NCBI GenBank assembly: GCA_018287875.1
Contig: JAGVVL010000027.1
Span: 124,001-188,000 of the forward strand
DNA: 64,000 nt
DNA from: Nigrospora sphaerica
Taxonomy: Eukaryota > Ascomycota > Sordariomycetes > Amphisphaeriales > Apiosporaceae
Direction of reading: 5' to 3'
Shown here: positions 1 to 10,124 of the stretch, one piece after another
Layout: each line of letters starts with the position of its first letter
Numbering within the stretch: position 1 is the stretch's first letter
Program-made: the position numbers and the translations under genes
Notes under the pieces: model-generated
The model's input: the letters and a program-made list of their open reading frames with translations, nothing else
Told to the model about the DNA's origin: nothing
The model's database searches: none

Positions 1-1405
1 CCGACGGCGGCCAACACGATGGCGCCCAGCGACACGGCGTGGCCGATGGTGTACCGACCGTCGGCGGCCTTGATGCGGTAGATCTGGCCGGCCAGGATGC
101 CGGAGCTGTTGCCGATGGTCTGCTGCAGGCCGATGGCGGTGGCGCGCTTGAAGTAGCCGGCGTTGCTGTTACTGATCCACGTCACGTTGAGGCCGACGCA
201 GCAGTAGATGCCCGTCGCCGCCATAAAGGTGGCAAAGTACAGCACGGCCGTCGAGCCCATGGGCACGCCCAGCATCAGGGCGTAGCCGACGGCGGTGAGG
301 GCGGCCATGGGCACCATGAAGACGGCGCGCTGGTTGAGGCGGTCCGAGAAGAAGGAGACGGCGACGTAGACGGCCGAGGCCCAGATGTAGACGGGCACGG
401 TGAGCAGCTGCGTCGTGACGCTCGAGAAGCCGAAGCCGCGGATGATGACGGGCAGGAAGGAGCTGAAGCCGAACAGGCACGTGTCGGCGAAGAACTGGCA
501 GCCGGCCGAGAGCCAGACCTTGGGGTCGGCGAACGCGAGCCGGACCTCGTCGCGGTCAAGCGTCTCGGACTCGCCCATGTAGACGCGCGTCTGCTCGGCG
601 CGCGTGCGCATGAGGGCCTTCTCGTCGGCGCGCAGCCACCAGGCGCGCTCGTAGTCGTCGGGCAGCATGAAGACGGCCAGGAGGCCGACGACGACCGAGA
701 TGAGGCCCTCGACGAGGAACAGCCAGCGCCAGCCGGCGAGCCCGCGCGCGCCGTGCAGGTTGGTGAGGCCGAAAGCGAGGAGGCCGCCAAAGGCGCCCGA
801 AAGCGCCGCCGCCACGAACAGGTACGAGATGCGCCGCGCCTGCTCCTCCTTCTTGTAAAAGGTCGACAGGTACAGCGTCAGGCAGGGGAAGAGGCCGCTC
901 TCGAAGGCGCCCAGCAGCAGGCGCGTCGCGAGCAGCCCCGCGTAGTTGGTGACGAAGGCGGCGCCGATGATGACGGCGCTCCAGGAGAGGATGAAGAAGG
1001 GGATGAGCCGGCTGGGCCCGATCTTCTTGAGCACCAGCGAGGCCGGCAGTTCGAAGGCGATGTACGTCACGTAGAACAGCGTGACGGCCACGTTGAGCCG
1101 GTCGCCCGTCAGATGCAGGTCCTCGGTCATGCCCGCTATCGCCGCATTGCCTAGGGGACGCCTGTCAGCAACGCCTGTCCTGTAGAGGCGGGGGGGGAGG
1201 GGCGGGAGGTCCTACCGATGTTGCTTCGGTCGAGATAGGAGACGAGGAAGAACAAAATCATCATTGGGGCCAGAAAGAGGTCCAGCTTGCGCAGCAGCTT
1301 CTTCTCGGCGACGGGATCGATGGTGAGCTCGTTGGTGCCGAGCGAAGCTGGCGCCTCGACGTCCGTGATGCTCTTCGCATCCGGCATGTTCTTTTCACCC
1401 GACAT
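1..1405 (-). CDS. MFS permease, anion:cation symporter (allantoate permease-like) family, 3' end outside window
   Basis: Predicted exons on the minus strand are 1405-1216 and 1150-1, with an intron at 1215-1151 (GTAGGA donor, CTAG acceptor) that joins SNI-G to NAAIAGM in frame. The N-terminus is a short hydrophilic tail followed by LDLFLAPMMILFFLVSYLDR and then NAAIAGM, which is the usual first transmembrane segment and loop of fungal Dal5/Tna1-like ACS-family carriers. The following exon reads as successive hydrophobic helices, including GAFESGLFPCLTLYLSTFYK and GWRWLFLVEGLISVVVGLLA, both typical of this family. These proteins are plasma-membrane proton symporters for organic anions, vitamins or ureides; the substrate cannot be told from sequence. 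The gene is divergent from the FAH-family enzyme across a 505-bp shared promoter, so co-regulation with that catabolic enzyme is possible. The C-terminal helices are cut off by the window edge. Confidence 0.9.
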
Positions 1406-1910
1406 AACGATGATGAACCACGGTCAATTGGCGCTTGCTCCGAATGAGGGTCGCCTCATTGGTATGCCTTTTCGATTCGGCTTCAGGAGAAGGCCTGGTT
1501 TTGTATGAATCGCCCTTCCAACCATGACGCCTCGTCCGTTATAAACTCCTTGAGACAGGTATGATCCTTGGAGACTATCGGGAGATACTGGGCCTATCTG
1601 CAGGTTGCGGGGTGGGAACTCCGTCGGACGCGATCCGAACTCCATTCTGTGTTTATCGTTGCTCCCCAGCGTGGGTCTGAATGGCGGCCCCATTCTTGTT
1701 GGAGTGCATATCCGCCACTTGGCGGCATTGGCAGTTAGGGAAGATGCCGTGACCGGCGACGTCGTCTTCTGCTTTGGGATACGTGCTATTCGTAAGTAAG
1801 TACATAAAACCCGACGGGCAAGTCCCGCGCCACGATGCTGGCTTGGTATTAATCGCCCCCGGATTCTGCTCTGTCGCTGTTGGGTCCCATAACACTCACT
1901 CGTTATCACC
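1406..1910. promoter_or_regulatory. Shared divergent promoter region (MFS permease / FAH-family enzyme)
   Basis: This 505-bp non-coding gap separates two divergent start codons, so it must hold both promoters. A TATA-like TTATAAAC lies near 1539-1546. No recognised transcription-factor site array was found by eye. Confidence 0.5.
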
Positions 1911-2917
1911 ATGGTATCAACCGTAAGTCAGCAAGTCTGACCGGCCAGGCCCGTTACTAACTGGAATCCCTGGGAAGAACTGGCAACGTCTGGTGCGTTT
2001 CATTGCCAAAGAAGATGGAGAAGAGCACCTGGGTGAGCCGACAGAGGAAGACCTCGATAGTAAGTCCCAGGCGCACACTTTGTTCGGCTGCGTGTTAACC
2101 GCGGAAAGTTGGTGCTGCCATGGCCTCGGGCGCCTGCGTCACCGTGAGGGTCCTGAACTGCCGGACAGCGCTCGACCTCTCGGCCCAACACACCCAAGAA
2201 ACCATGACGATCGATCGTCTCCTGCCGCCCCTGACGCGGCAGGAAGTCGGGACCATCCGATGTATCGGTCTGAACTACCGCAACCACGCCAAAGAGATGA
2301 ACCTCGCGCTTCCGGATCATCCCACCTTGTTCTTCAAGCCGCCAAACTGTCTGAACGCCCCGAACGCCCCTCTCACGATCCCGCACCAGGCAACCGACGA
2401 ACAGGCCGACTACGAGGCCGAGCTCGCCGTCGTCATCGGCAAGGAGGCGCGGAACGTGCCCGTCGACCGGGCGCTCGACTACGTCCTGGGCTACATGTGC
2501 GCCAACGACGTGACGGCGCGGAAGCACCAGTTCCACGGGGCGCAATGGGGCTTCGGCAAGGGCTTCGACGGCTTCGCGCCCATGGGGCCCTGCCTCGTGT
2601 CGACGGCGCGCATCCCGGACCCGCGCGTCATCGGCCTGCGGACGGTGCTCAACGGCGAGGTCATGCAGGACGGCCGCGCCGACGACATGATCTTCGGCAT
2701 CGCCGACATCGTCGCCTACCTGTCCCAGGGCACCACGCTCGACGCCGGCACCGTCATCCTGACGGGCACGCCGCACGGCATCGGCGTGAGCAAGACCCCG
2801 CCCGTCTACTTAAAGCCCGGCGACGACCTGCGAGTGGTCATGACCCACGGCCTGGGGAGCCTGGTCAACAATGTTGTGTATGAGGACAAGGAAGGGAAGA
2901 CCAATGGCACTTCGTAA
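1911..2917 (+). CDS. Fumarylacetoacetate hydrolase (FAH) family protein
   Basis: Predicted exons are 1911-1922, 1978-2059 and 2109-2917, giving 300 residues. The two upstream exons supply the conserved N-terminus (NWQRLVRFIAKEDGEEHLGEP) that a single-ORF reading from 2120 would miss. Both introns have GTAAGT donors and a TAAC branch site, and phase is kept. The body shows the FAH hallmarks: IRCIGLNYRNHAKEM, a YEAELAVVIG strand whose two Glu (about residues 134 and 136) and a later Asp (about 165, in GYMCANDVTAR) fit the usual divalent-metal triad, and the GTPHGIGVSK motif near the C-terminus. Length matches FAHD1/ureidoglycolate-lyase-like fungal members. Family enzymes act on diketo or oxaloacetate-type acids; the exact substrate is not decided. 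It is divergent from an ACS-family permease, which could import its precursor. Confidence 0.92.
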
Positions 2918-3451
2918 AGACAAGGGTCGATACTGGCGGGACTTGGCGCAAGCGTTGGATTATATTTTTGGGAATCGTACAGTAGGTAACGAAATTGGCC
3001 TCCTTTGTGCGTAGTAAGGGGATGAACTCTCCGCTTGGGTCACTTCTATTTTTGGATGGTATACTGTGTTCCTCGACGGCTGACCAACTGTGTCATCGAG
3101 TCGCCCTGGCAGCCTTGGCCCAGGCACTGCGTAGCACGAAAACCAACCCACTGTGATACATCGTGCACAAAGCGTACAATTTTACGTCAGGACCCATCGT
3201 GAGCCGTTAATATATAACTAATCAACAAAACGGCTTGGTCTGCCTCAGCGATTGCGGGATGTTGCGACTAAGAATAGAGGCACGGCTTGACGTGCTAAAA
3301 AACTGCTATTGTCAAGAACCCCGCTTTGTGCTGCCTATGCTGACAACGTGGCAGCCTGCTATGGCAATCCAGAACATTTGCCTCAGGCCTTCCCAGGCCC
3401 TCTGCAGGCCATCCAAGTGTTTTACGGTCGAAGCTGAGGCCATCGATCACT
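2918..3451. other. Intergenic spacer between FAH gene and HNWD gene
   Basis: About 530 bp with no supported gene. An AT-rich patch (taatatataactaatc) near 3208-3224 lies about 240 bp upstream of the HNWD start and could belong to its promoter. Confidence 0.4.
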
Positions 3452-6400
3452 ATGCGCCTCCTACAACGACGAACAGATGGCGAATTCAGCCTCACTGAAG
3501 TGTCGCAAGACATCCCCCCGTACGCCATACTTTCGCATACTTGGAATGACGAGGAAGTCACTTTCCGAGACATCACAGAACGCACTGGGCTTCACAAGAA
3601 AGGCTACCAGAAGCTTAACTTTTGCGCAAGACAAGCCGCTAGCGATGGCATCCCTTACTTCTGGGTGGACACCTGTTGTATCGACAAATCGAACAGCGTC
3701 GAACTTTCAGAGGCCATCAACTCCATGTTTCGCTGGTATCAGCAATCGGCTAAATGCTACGCTTACCTCACAGACGTTTCGAAAGACTTCGATAACGAGG
3801 CCGATGAACTATCAAGATCAACATGGAAACTGGATTTCCGAAAGAGCAGGTGGTTTACCCGCGGATGGACACTTCAAGAGCTGGTTGCGCCGGCTTCCGT
3901 GGAATTCTTCTCTCGGGAGGGCCAGCGCCTAGGCGACCGAAGATCTCTCGAACAACTGGTCGTCGATATCACCCACATCCCCGAAGCAGCCCTGCGAGGA
4001 GGCAGCCCGTCCGATTTCAGCCTAAGCGAACGTATGGCATGGTCAAAAGGCCGAGTTACCACCCGCGAAGAAGACAGAGCATATTCCCTGTTCGGAATAT
4101 TTGGTGTCTTCCTACCACCGATCTACGGCGAAGGGGGGGAAAGCGCGATGTCTCGATTACGGAGAGAGATATCCGCAATACAGGAGTCCCGGGCGGCGGT
4201 GCTTGCGAAGTTGCCCACCGCGTACGGCGCTCCCTTCGATTCTCACGCCGAAGAACACAATGCGACCTGTCTTCCGGATACCCGCGTCGAGCTCCTCCAC
4301 GATATCAACCAATGGATCCAGGATCCAATAACCGAGGGGATATTCTGGCTGAATGGCATGGCTGGAACGGGCAAATCAACGATTTCGCGAACATTAGCAC
4401 ATTCGGCGCAGGCTAAGGGCTACCTTGGCGCAACTTTCTTCTTCAAGCGAGGCGAGAGCGATCGAGATAGCGCTTCTAAGTTCTTCACAACCATTGCAGC
4501 TCAGCTCGCTTCGCGGCATCCGGCGATTATCCCTCACATACAAACTGCTATCGATACCGATCCCTCGATTTTTGATAAGAAGATGCAAGAACAGTTTCAG
4601 AAGCTTGTTCTCGAGCCCATTTCGAGGGCATCTGAAGTTAGCGCTAATGGCAGCGTATTACTTATTATTGTTGACGCACTAGACGAATGCGACAATGATG
4701 ACGATGTCAAGCGTCTTATCGGCCTCTTCTCCAGCTCGAAAGATCTACAGCACCCAAGACTCAAGGTATTCCTCACGAGCCGACCCGAGTTACCTATTCG
4801 TCTTGGCTTCACCGCTGTTCAGGGCACCTACAAGGACCTCATCCTTCACGAGGTGCCCGAGCCGATTATCGAACACGACATACATGCCTTCCTTATCCAC
4901 GAAATGGAACACATTAGGAAACAATACAACTTACCCTCTGAATGGCCAGGAGAGGCAAACATTCGGACACTAGTCGAGATGGCAGTGCCGTTATTCATTT
5001 TCGCCGCAACAGTCTGCCGTTTCACATCCGATCCCAAATGCGGCGGCCCACGTAGAAAGCTGCAGAAGGTCCTGGAGCATCGAACGAAGAATGAGGGGTC
5101 GAAGCTCAATGCGACGTATCTACCTATCCTCGAACAACTCATCGAAGGTCTCTCACCGTCGGACCGAGAAGAGGCTCTCGGGGACTTCCGTCGTGTCGTC
5201 GGCTCAATTGTGGTGTTAGCCGACCCTCTCTCTACATCTGCCCTCGCAGGGTTACTCGACACCACTCCAGAGTATATCTCGGAGAACCTGAATCTACTCC
5301 ACTCAGTCCTGAGCGTGCCATCGCGACCTGAGGTACCCATCAAGCTCTTGCACCTCTCATTCCGCGACTTTCTGCTAGACCCAACAACATCAGGCAACGT
5401 GTTCTCAGTCGACGAAATAGACATCCACAAACGCCTGGCAACAGACTGCCTACGACTTATGCAAAAGTCGCTACGCATGGACATCTGTGGAGTCCAGGCA
5501 CCCGGGACGCTCTTCACAGAGGCTGCTCCTAAGCAGATTGGCGACGCTCTACGACCAGAGATGCAATATGCCTGCCGGCTCTGGGTGCATCACGTAGTAC
5601 AGTCCAAGGCAAGCCTATCTGACAGTGGCGAAGTGTATTCGTTTCTTACCACCCACTTCCTGCACTGGTTGGAAGGACTTAGCTGGATACGACGAGCTTC
5701 GGAAAGCTTGGGTATGTTGGACGCACTGCGAAACCTTGTTGATGTAAGTGCTGAGTGTCGCTTAAGAACGGGCGGGTTTAACATTTATAGGCCGATGCCG
5801 GCAGTTGCCTGCTCGCCTTTTTATATGATGCGCGGCGCTTTGCCTCTAGTACGATCTCAAGAGTTGAACTTGCACCTCTCCAAGTATACTCATCTGGTCT
5901 CCTGTTTGCACCAAAGAGAAGTGTTATACGCACTACCTTCAGTAGCGAAATTCCTAATCGGATAAAGCTGCAGTCAAGAGTGGAAGATGACTGGAACGCC
6001 TGCGAGCAGACGCTCGAGGGCCACAGCAATTCCGTCAACTCGGTCGCGTTCTCGCCCGACGGCGCCGTCGTGGCGTCGGCGTCGGCCGACCAGACCGTCC
6101 GGCTCTGGAACGCAGCGACGGGCGCGCCTCTGCAGACGCTCGAGGGCCATAGCTATACCGTCAGGTCGGTCGCGTTCTCGCCCGACGGCGCCGTCGTTGC
6201 GTCGGCGTCGGCGGACCAGACCGTCCGGCTCTGGAACGCGGCGACGGGCGCGCCTCTGCAGACGCTCAAGGGCCATAGCAAATCCGTCGACTCGGTCGCG
6301 TTCTCGCCCGACGGCGCCGTCGTGGCGTCGGCGTCGGACGACCAGACCGTCCGGCTCTGGAACGCAGCGACGGGCGCGCCTCTGCAGACGCTCGAGGGCC

Positions 6401-7860
6401 ATAGCTATACCGTCAGGTCGGTCGCGTTCTCGCCCGACGGCGCCGTCGTTGCGTCGGCGTCGGCGGACCAGACCGTCCGGCTCTGGAACGCGGCGACGGG
6501 CGCGCCTCTGCAGACGCTCGAGGGCCATAGCGATACCGTCAGGTCGGTCGCGTTCTCGCCCGATGGCACCGTTGTGGCGTCGGCGTCGGCCGACCAGACC
6601 GTCCGGCTCTGGAATGCGGCGACGGGCACGCCTCTGCAGACGTTCAAGGGCCATAGCTATATTGTTAACTCGGTCGCGTTCTCGCCCGACGGCGCCGTCG
6701 TGGCGTCGGCGTCGTACGACCAGACCGTCCGGCTCTGGAATGCGGCGACGGGCACGCCTCTGCAGACGTTCAAGGGCCATAGCAATTCCGTCGACTCGGT
6801 CGCGTTCTCGCCCGACGGCGCCGTCGTGGCGTCGGCGTCGGCCGACCAGACCGTCCGGCTCTGGAATGCGGCGACGGGCGCGCCTCTGCAGACGCTCGAG
6901 GGCCATAGCGATTACGTCATGTCGGTCGCGTTCTCGCCCGACGGCGCCGTCGTGGCGTCGGCGTCGTACGACCGGACCGTCCGGCTCTGGAACGCCGCGA
7001 CGAGCGCGCCTCTACAGACGCTCAAGGGTCATAGCGGTACCGTCATGTCGGTTGCGTTCTCGTCCGACGGCTCCGTCGTGGCGTCGGCGTCGGCCGACCA
7101 GACCGTCCGGCTCTGGAACGCCGCGACGGGCGCGCCTCTACAGACGCTCAAGGGCCATAGCGGTACCGCCATGTCGGTCGCGTTCTCGCCCGACGGCGCC
7201 GTCGTGGCGTCGGCGTCGTACGACCAAACCGTCCGGCTGTGGAACGCCGCGACGGGCGCGTCCCTGCAGACGCTCGAGGGCCATAGTGATACCGCCAAGT
7301 CAGTCGCGTTCTCGCTCGACGGCGCCGTCGTGGCGTCGGCGTCGTACGACCGGACCGTCCGGCTCTGGAATGCGGCGACGGGCGCGTCCCTGCAGACGCT
7401 CAAGGGCCATAGTGATACCGTCAACTCGGTCACGTTCTCGCCCGATGGTGCCGTCGTGGTATCGGCGTCGGACGACCAGACCGTCCGGCTCTGGAACGCC
7501 GCGACGGGTACTTGCTTTCAAACAACAAATACGGGCACCAGTTCTCAGGACCTGTCCTTCAGTGAGGATGGCACGTCACTTGTCACTGATGTTGGCACTA
7601 TTGCTATAGATAGCGGAACACGACCTGCTAGCACGAGTCCTGTCCTTGAGGACAATGTCTCGCCACGTTTGGCTAGCCCTACTCAGTTAGGAGGTCGTCT
7701 TGGTCTTGGTATCAGTGAGGATCGTTGCTGGATTACTCATGGTGGTCGTAATCTGCTCTGGCTACCAGCGGATATACGGCCAGGTTGTTCAGCTATACAT
7801 AGTTATATGGTAGCGCTCGGTAACGGGTCAGGAAAGGTTACGATCATGCACTTTACATAA
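3452..7860 (+). CDS. HET-NACHT-WD40 (HNWD / HET-E-type) NLR protein
   Basis: Predicted exons are 3452-5743 and 5791-7860 (47-bp intron, GTAAGT...TATAG), giving 1453 residues. The splice restores the conserved linker after LRNLVD (ADAGSCLLAFLYDARRF). The N-terminal HET domain (about 1-230) shows AILSHTW (25-31), FWVDTCCIDK (70-79), GWTLQEL (138-144) and REEDRAYSLFGIFGV (205-219). The NACHT NTPase follows, with Walker A GMAGTGKST (302-310) and Walker B LLIIVDALDEC (403-413). Twelve WD40 units of exactly 42 residues occupy about 837-1340, then a 113-residue tail. In Podospora anserina, proteins with this layout control heterokaryon incompatibility: the HET domain triggers cell death, NACHT oligomerises, and WD repeats recognise the partner. 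The reading frame is open in all domains, so the gene looks functional. Its ligand is unknown. Confidence 0.95.
6007..7518 (+). repeat. 12 x 126-bp WD40-coding tandem repeat array
   Basis: Twelve direct units of 126 bp (42 codons) lie head to tail inside the HNWD gene. The core of each unit (SVAFSPDG, TVRLWNAATG) is almost invariant. Variation concentrates at the residues after GHS (N,Y,K,D,G then S,T,Y), at the residue before SV (N,R,D,M,K), at SAS-x-D (A,D,Y), at D-x-TV (Q,R) and at ATG-x-x-L. This is the pattern of concerted evolution with diversifying selection known for HET-E/HET-D/HNWD repeats. Confidence 0.97.
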
Positions 7861-8570
7861 GACACTATCTCGTAGGTAACTAATGTCTACTCTCTTCTTA
7901 CTTTCTGAATGTAGCCCTTTTTAATTCTACCTTATTTTCTAATACGTTCCTAAAAAAGGTGTAAGGGAACCTGATAAATTTATATTCTTTACTTAATCTG
8001 TAGAGTGTTCTCTCCACCTCTATATTTCTTATATATATCCCTAATATAAAAGAAACTTCAACTAGAGGTAATTCTATATCGGTGATTGTGACCACGTACT
8101 CGGTTGGGCAGGCTGTCTTCCGGTGGATATGACTATTAAAGAGATAATCTCTGGGTTAGGGTATAGGAAGATATGCGATGCCTACTCAGAGAGGCATCTG
8201 GATTTCATATTACATATTCTCACTGGAGTGGAACGTAGACACTTCTTAAAGAAAACATATACCTAGCGCAGGTAAGACCCGAAAATGGACAGGGTCGGAA
8301 GTGGATCGCATTGACTGAAGAGGGCGGCCAACAATGAATGCTCCTAATGATTGCCGAACGCCGCGTTCCACGTCGATGACTGTATCTACGGGGTATAATT
8401 ACGATCTCAAAATAGAAGTGACCCAAGCGGAGAGGTTGTCTCCCTGCTACGCACATAGGAGGCCGCTTTCGTTATCTACTGTACGGTTCGGGATTGCAGC
8501 AGTAAAATGAGCTCTTGTCCCCGAACAGCAGAAAGAGGTGCTAAAAGAAGAAAAAGAAGATGGCAGGCGA
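7861..8570. other. AT-rich intergenic region downstream of HNWD
   Basis: No gene is supported. The first 240 bp (about 7861-8100) are clearly AT-richer than the flanking coding DNA and probably hold the HNWD 3' UTR and polyadenylation signals. Nothing else was recognised. Confidence 0.4.
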
Positions 8571-10124
8571 ATGCAGGCAAAGAAACAGCGGAGCCCGATC
8601 ACCGAGTCTGACGCCGCCTTTCCCCAGATCTCTTTGTCTTGGCTGTCGTTTCAAGGCGAGGCCGACGCCAACCTGGCCGTGGCGTCGGCGGTTCTGTGGT
8701 TTCATGTTGACAATGTTCTCGAGGGGAAGACGCCGGCGAGCGGCGAGGGGCGGTATTCCAGCGATGTCATGATCCAGTTCGCCATCAAGATGGTGACCAG
8801 CGGAACGCGCTGCCATTTCATCGCGGGCGACGAATACCTCAAGGGCACCCGGGACTACGACATCACGACGCCTTCCGGGGACTACCACCGGGTCCGCGCC
8901 CTGCGCCTAGGGGCCTTCGCCATGACGGTCAACGATTCGGATCACTGGACAGCCGTGATCCACCACATTGCCTCGGGAACGACGTATATCCTCGAGCCGG
9001 GCCCGCGGCCTCCCCCGACGCGTTGGGCGGCCGAAGTCGAGCTCCGCATCAACGTCAATAAGCTGCTCTTGCAACGGGGCCTCATGCCGACCTCGTCGTA
9101 CGTCGTTCTGGGCGGGGAATCACAGCTCGGGTCGTGGCAGTGCGGGTACGTATTGGTTTTACAGCTCATGAGCTTTCTGCACGGCGGTGGTCTTTTGGCG
9201 TGGGATCAAGCCAATCTGTACGAGGTTCTACACACGTCCCAAGCCCGGGAGGCGTACGGTATGAGAATGTTTGCAGACTATGCCCTTCGCCTTTGGACAG
9301 GAGAGCAAGATGTGTGCTGTCCAAGCCCAGAGATGAGCGAGTTGCTCACAATGTCCGAAAGGCTTACCCAGGCCAGGCGCATGGCTTCACTGAAGAGCAA
9401 ATATCCTGGACTGCCGGCAACGAGAACCGGTATGTTGGCGTCCGCCGCCAACGTCGTTTCCCTGCTCGGCGGAGAAAATGAGGTGCTCGACATTGCTAGG
9501 TTGAGACTGTTCGGGGCGGCGACCAATTGCAACGCGGCCGCGCCGGACCTCTCGGTTCTGAGTATATTCTCCGGGAGTGGCATCCGCAAGCGGCCGACGG
9601 TCCGGAAGCGGGCATCCACGCCGCCGGATCTCTCGGCCCTGGCCATTTCCCCTTCGGCCAGGCGAAGGGTCATGGGGAGGCCCCTCTACCTGCACTTCAT
9701 ACCGGCCGGGCTGCAGTTTGACGCGGCCGCGGCGTGCGACGAGGTCCTTGCCCACTACGCAGATCCTGCGTTTCTGGAGAAGGAAGGCTGGTCCCAGGCT
9801 GCCTCCAGATCGAGGCCGATGAGTTCCGGTGCGGCGGCTAGCTGGGGCGCGCGTACCGCTACCTGCTGGCCATGGTCTTTCAGAACCCGGCCAGGGCCGC
9901 CAGGATCGGCCTGTCGCCGCCGCTGTGCGGGATCGCGGCGCGTGGCTCAAACTCGTGACGGCTCTGATCATCAAGAGGGGCGACCCGGTGCGCGCGTTGG
10001 AGTACATCGGACGCGGTTATCCCCGTGCCCCATAAGGGACCAACAGCTGGTTACCTCTGTCTTGATCAAATTGCAAAGCAGGAAGAAAGCGGGAGATACG
10101 CCCATGGTAATAATAGGTGAGTAA
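8571..10124 (+). CDS. Ulp1/C48-like cysteine protease domain protein, 3' part possibly frameshifted
   Basis: The first in-frame ATG is at 8571; the longer frame upstream starts only with GTG. The N-terminal half carries a pattern typical of Ulp1-type (C48) SUMO-protease folds: SDHWTAVIHH (His about 125), then a strand ending YILEPGP (acidic residue about 142), then GSWQCGY (Gln about 190, Cys about 191). This His-acid-Gln-Cys order and spacing is the basis of the call. Such stand-alone C48-like domains are common in variable regions of fungal genomes, including transposons. From about 9800 onward the frame becomes Arg/Pro/Ser-rich and unconvincing, while the other two forward frames read more naturally (for example YRYLLAMVFQNPARAARIG near 9860-9915, then LVTALIIKRGDPVRALEYIG near 9950-10010). 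This suggests one or two indels, an unrecognised intron, or decay of the C-terminus. Confidence 0.5.
   Translation: MQAKKQRSPITESDAAFPQISLSWLSFQGEADANLAVASAVLWFHVDNVLEGKTPASGEGRYSSDVMIQFAIKMVTSGTRCHFIAGDEYLKGTRDYDITTPSGDYHRVRALRLGAFAMTVNDSDHWTAVIHHIASGTTYILEPGPRPPPTRWAAEVELRINVNKLLLQRGLMPTSSYVVLGGESQLGSWQCGYVLVLQLMSFLHGGGLLAWDQANLYEVLHTSQAREAYGMRMFADYALRLWTGEQDVCCPSPEMSELLTMSERLTQARRMASLKSKYPGLPATRTGMLASAANVVSLLGGENEVLDIARLRLFGAATNCNAAAPDLSVLSIFSGSGIRKRPTVRKRASTPPDLSALAISPSARRRVMGRPLYLHFIPAGLQFDAAAACDEVLAHYADPAFLEKEGWSQAASRSRPMSSGAAASWGARTATCWPWSFRTRPGPPGSACRRRCAGSRRVAQTRDGSDHQEGRPGARVGVHRTRLSPCPIRDQQLVTSVLIKLQSRKKAGDTPMVIIGE

Noticed and set aside
39..1154. 371-codon plus-strand ORF over the MFS gene
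   Set aside because: Antisense to a clear multi-helix transporter; composition is His/Arg/Gly/Asp-rich.
5974..6906. Long antisense open frame opposite the WD40 array (310 codons)
   Set aside because: It is a by-product of 126-bp repeats without stops on the reverse strand; it has no start context and mirrors the sense repeats.
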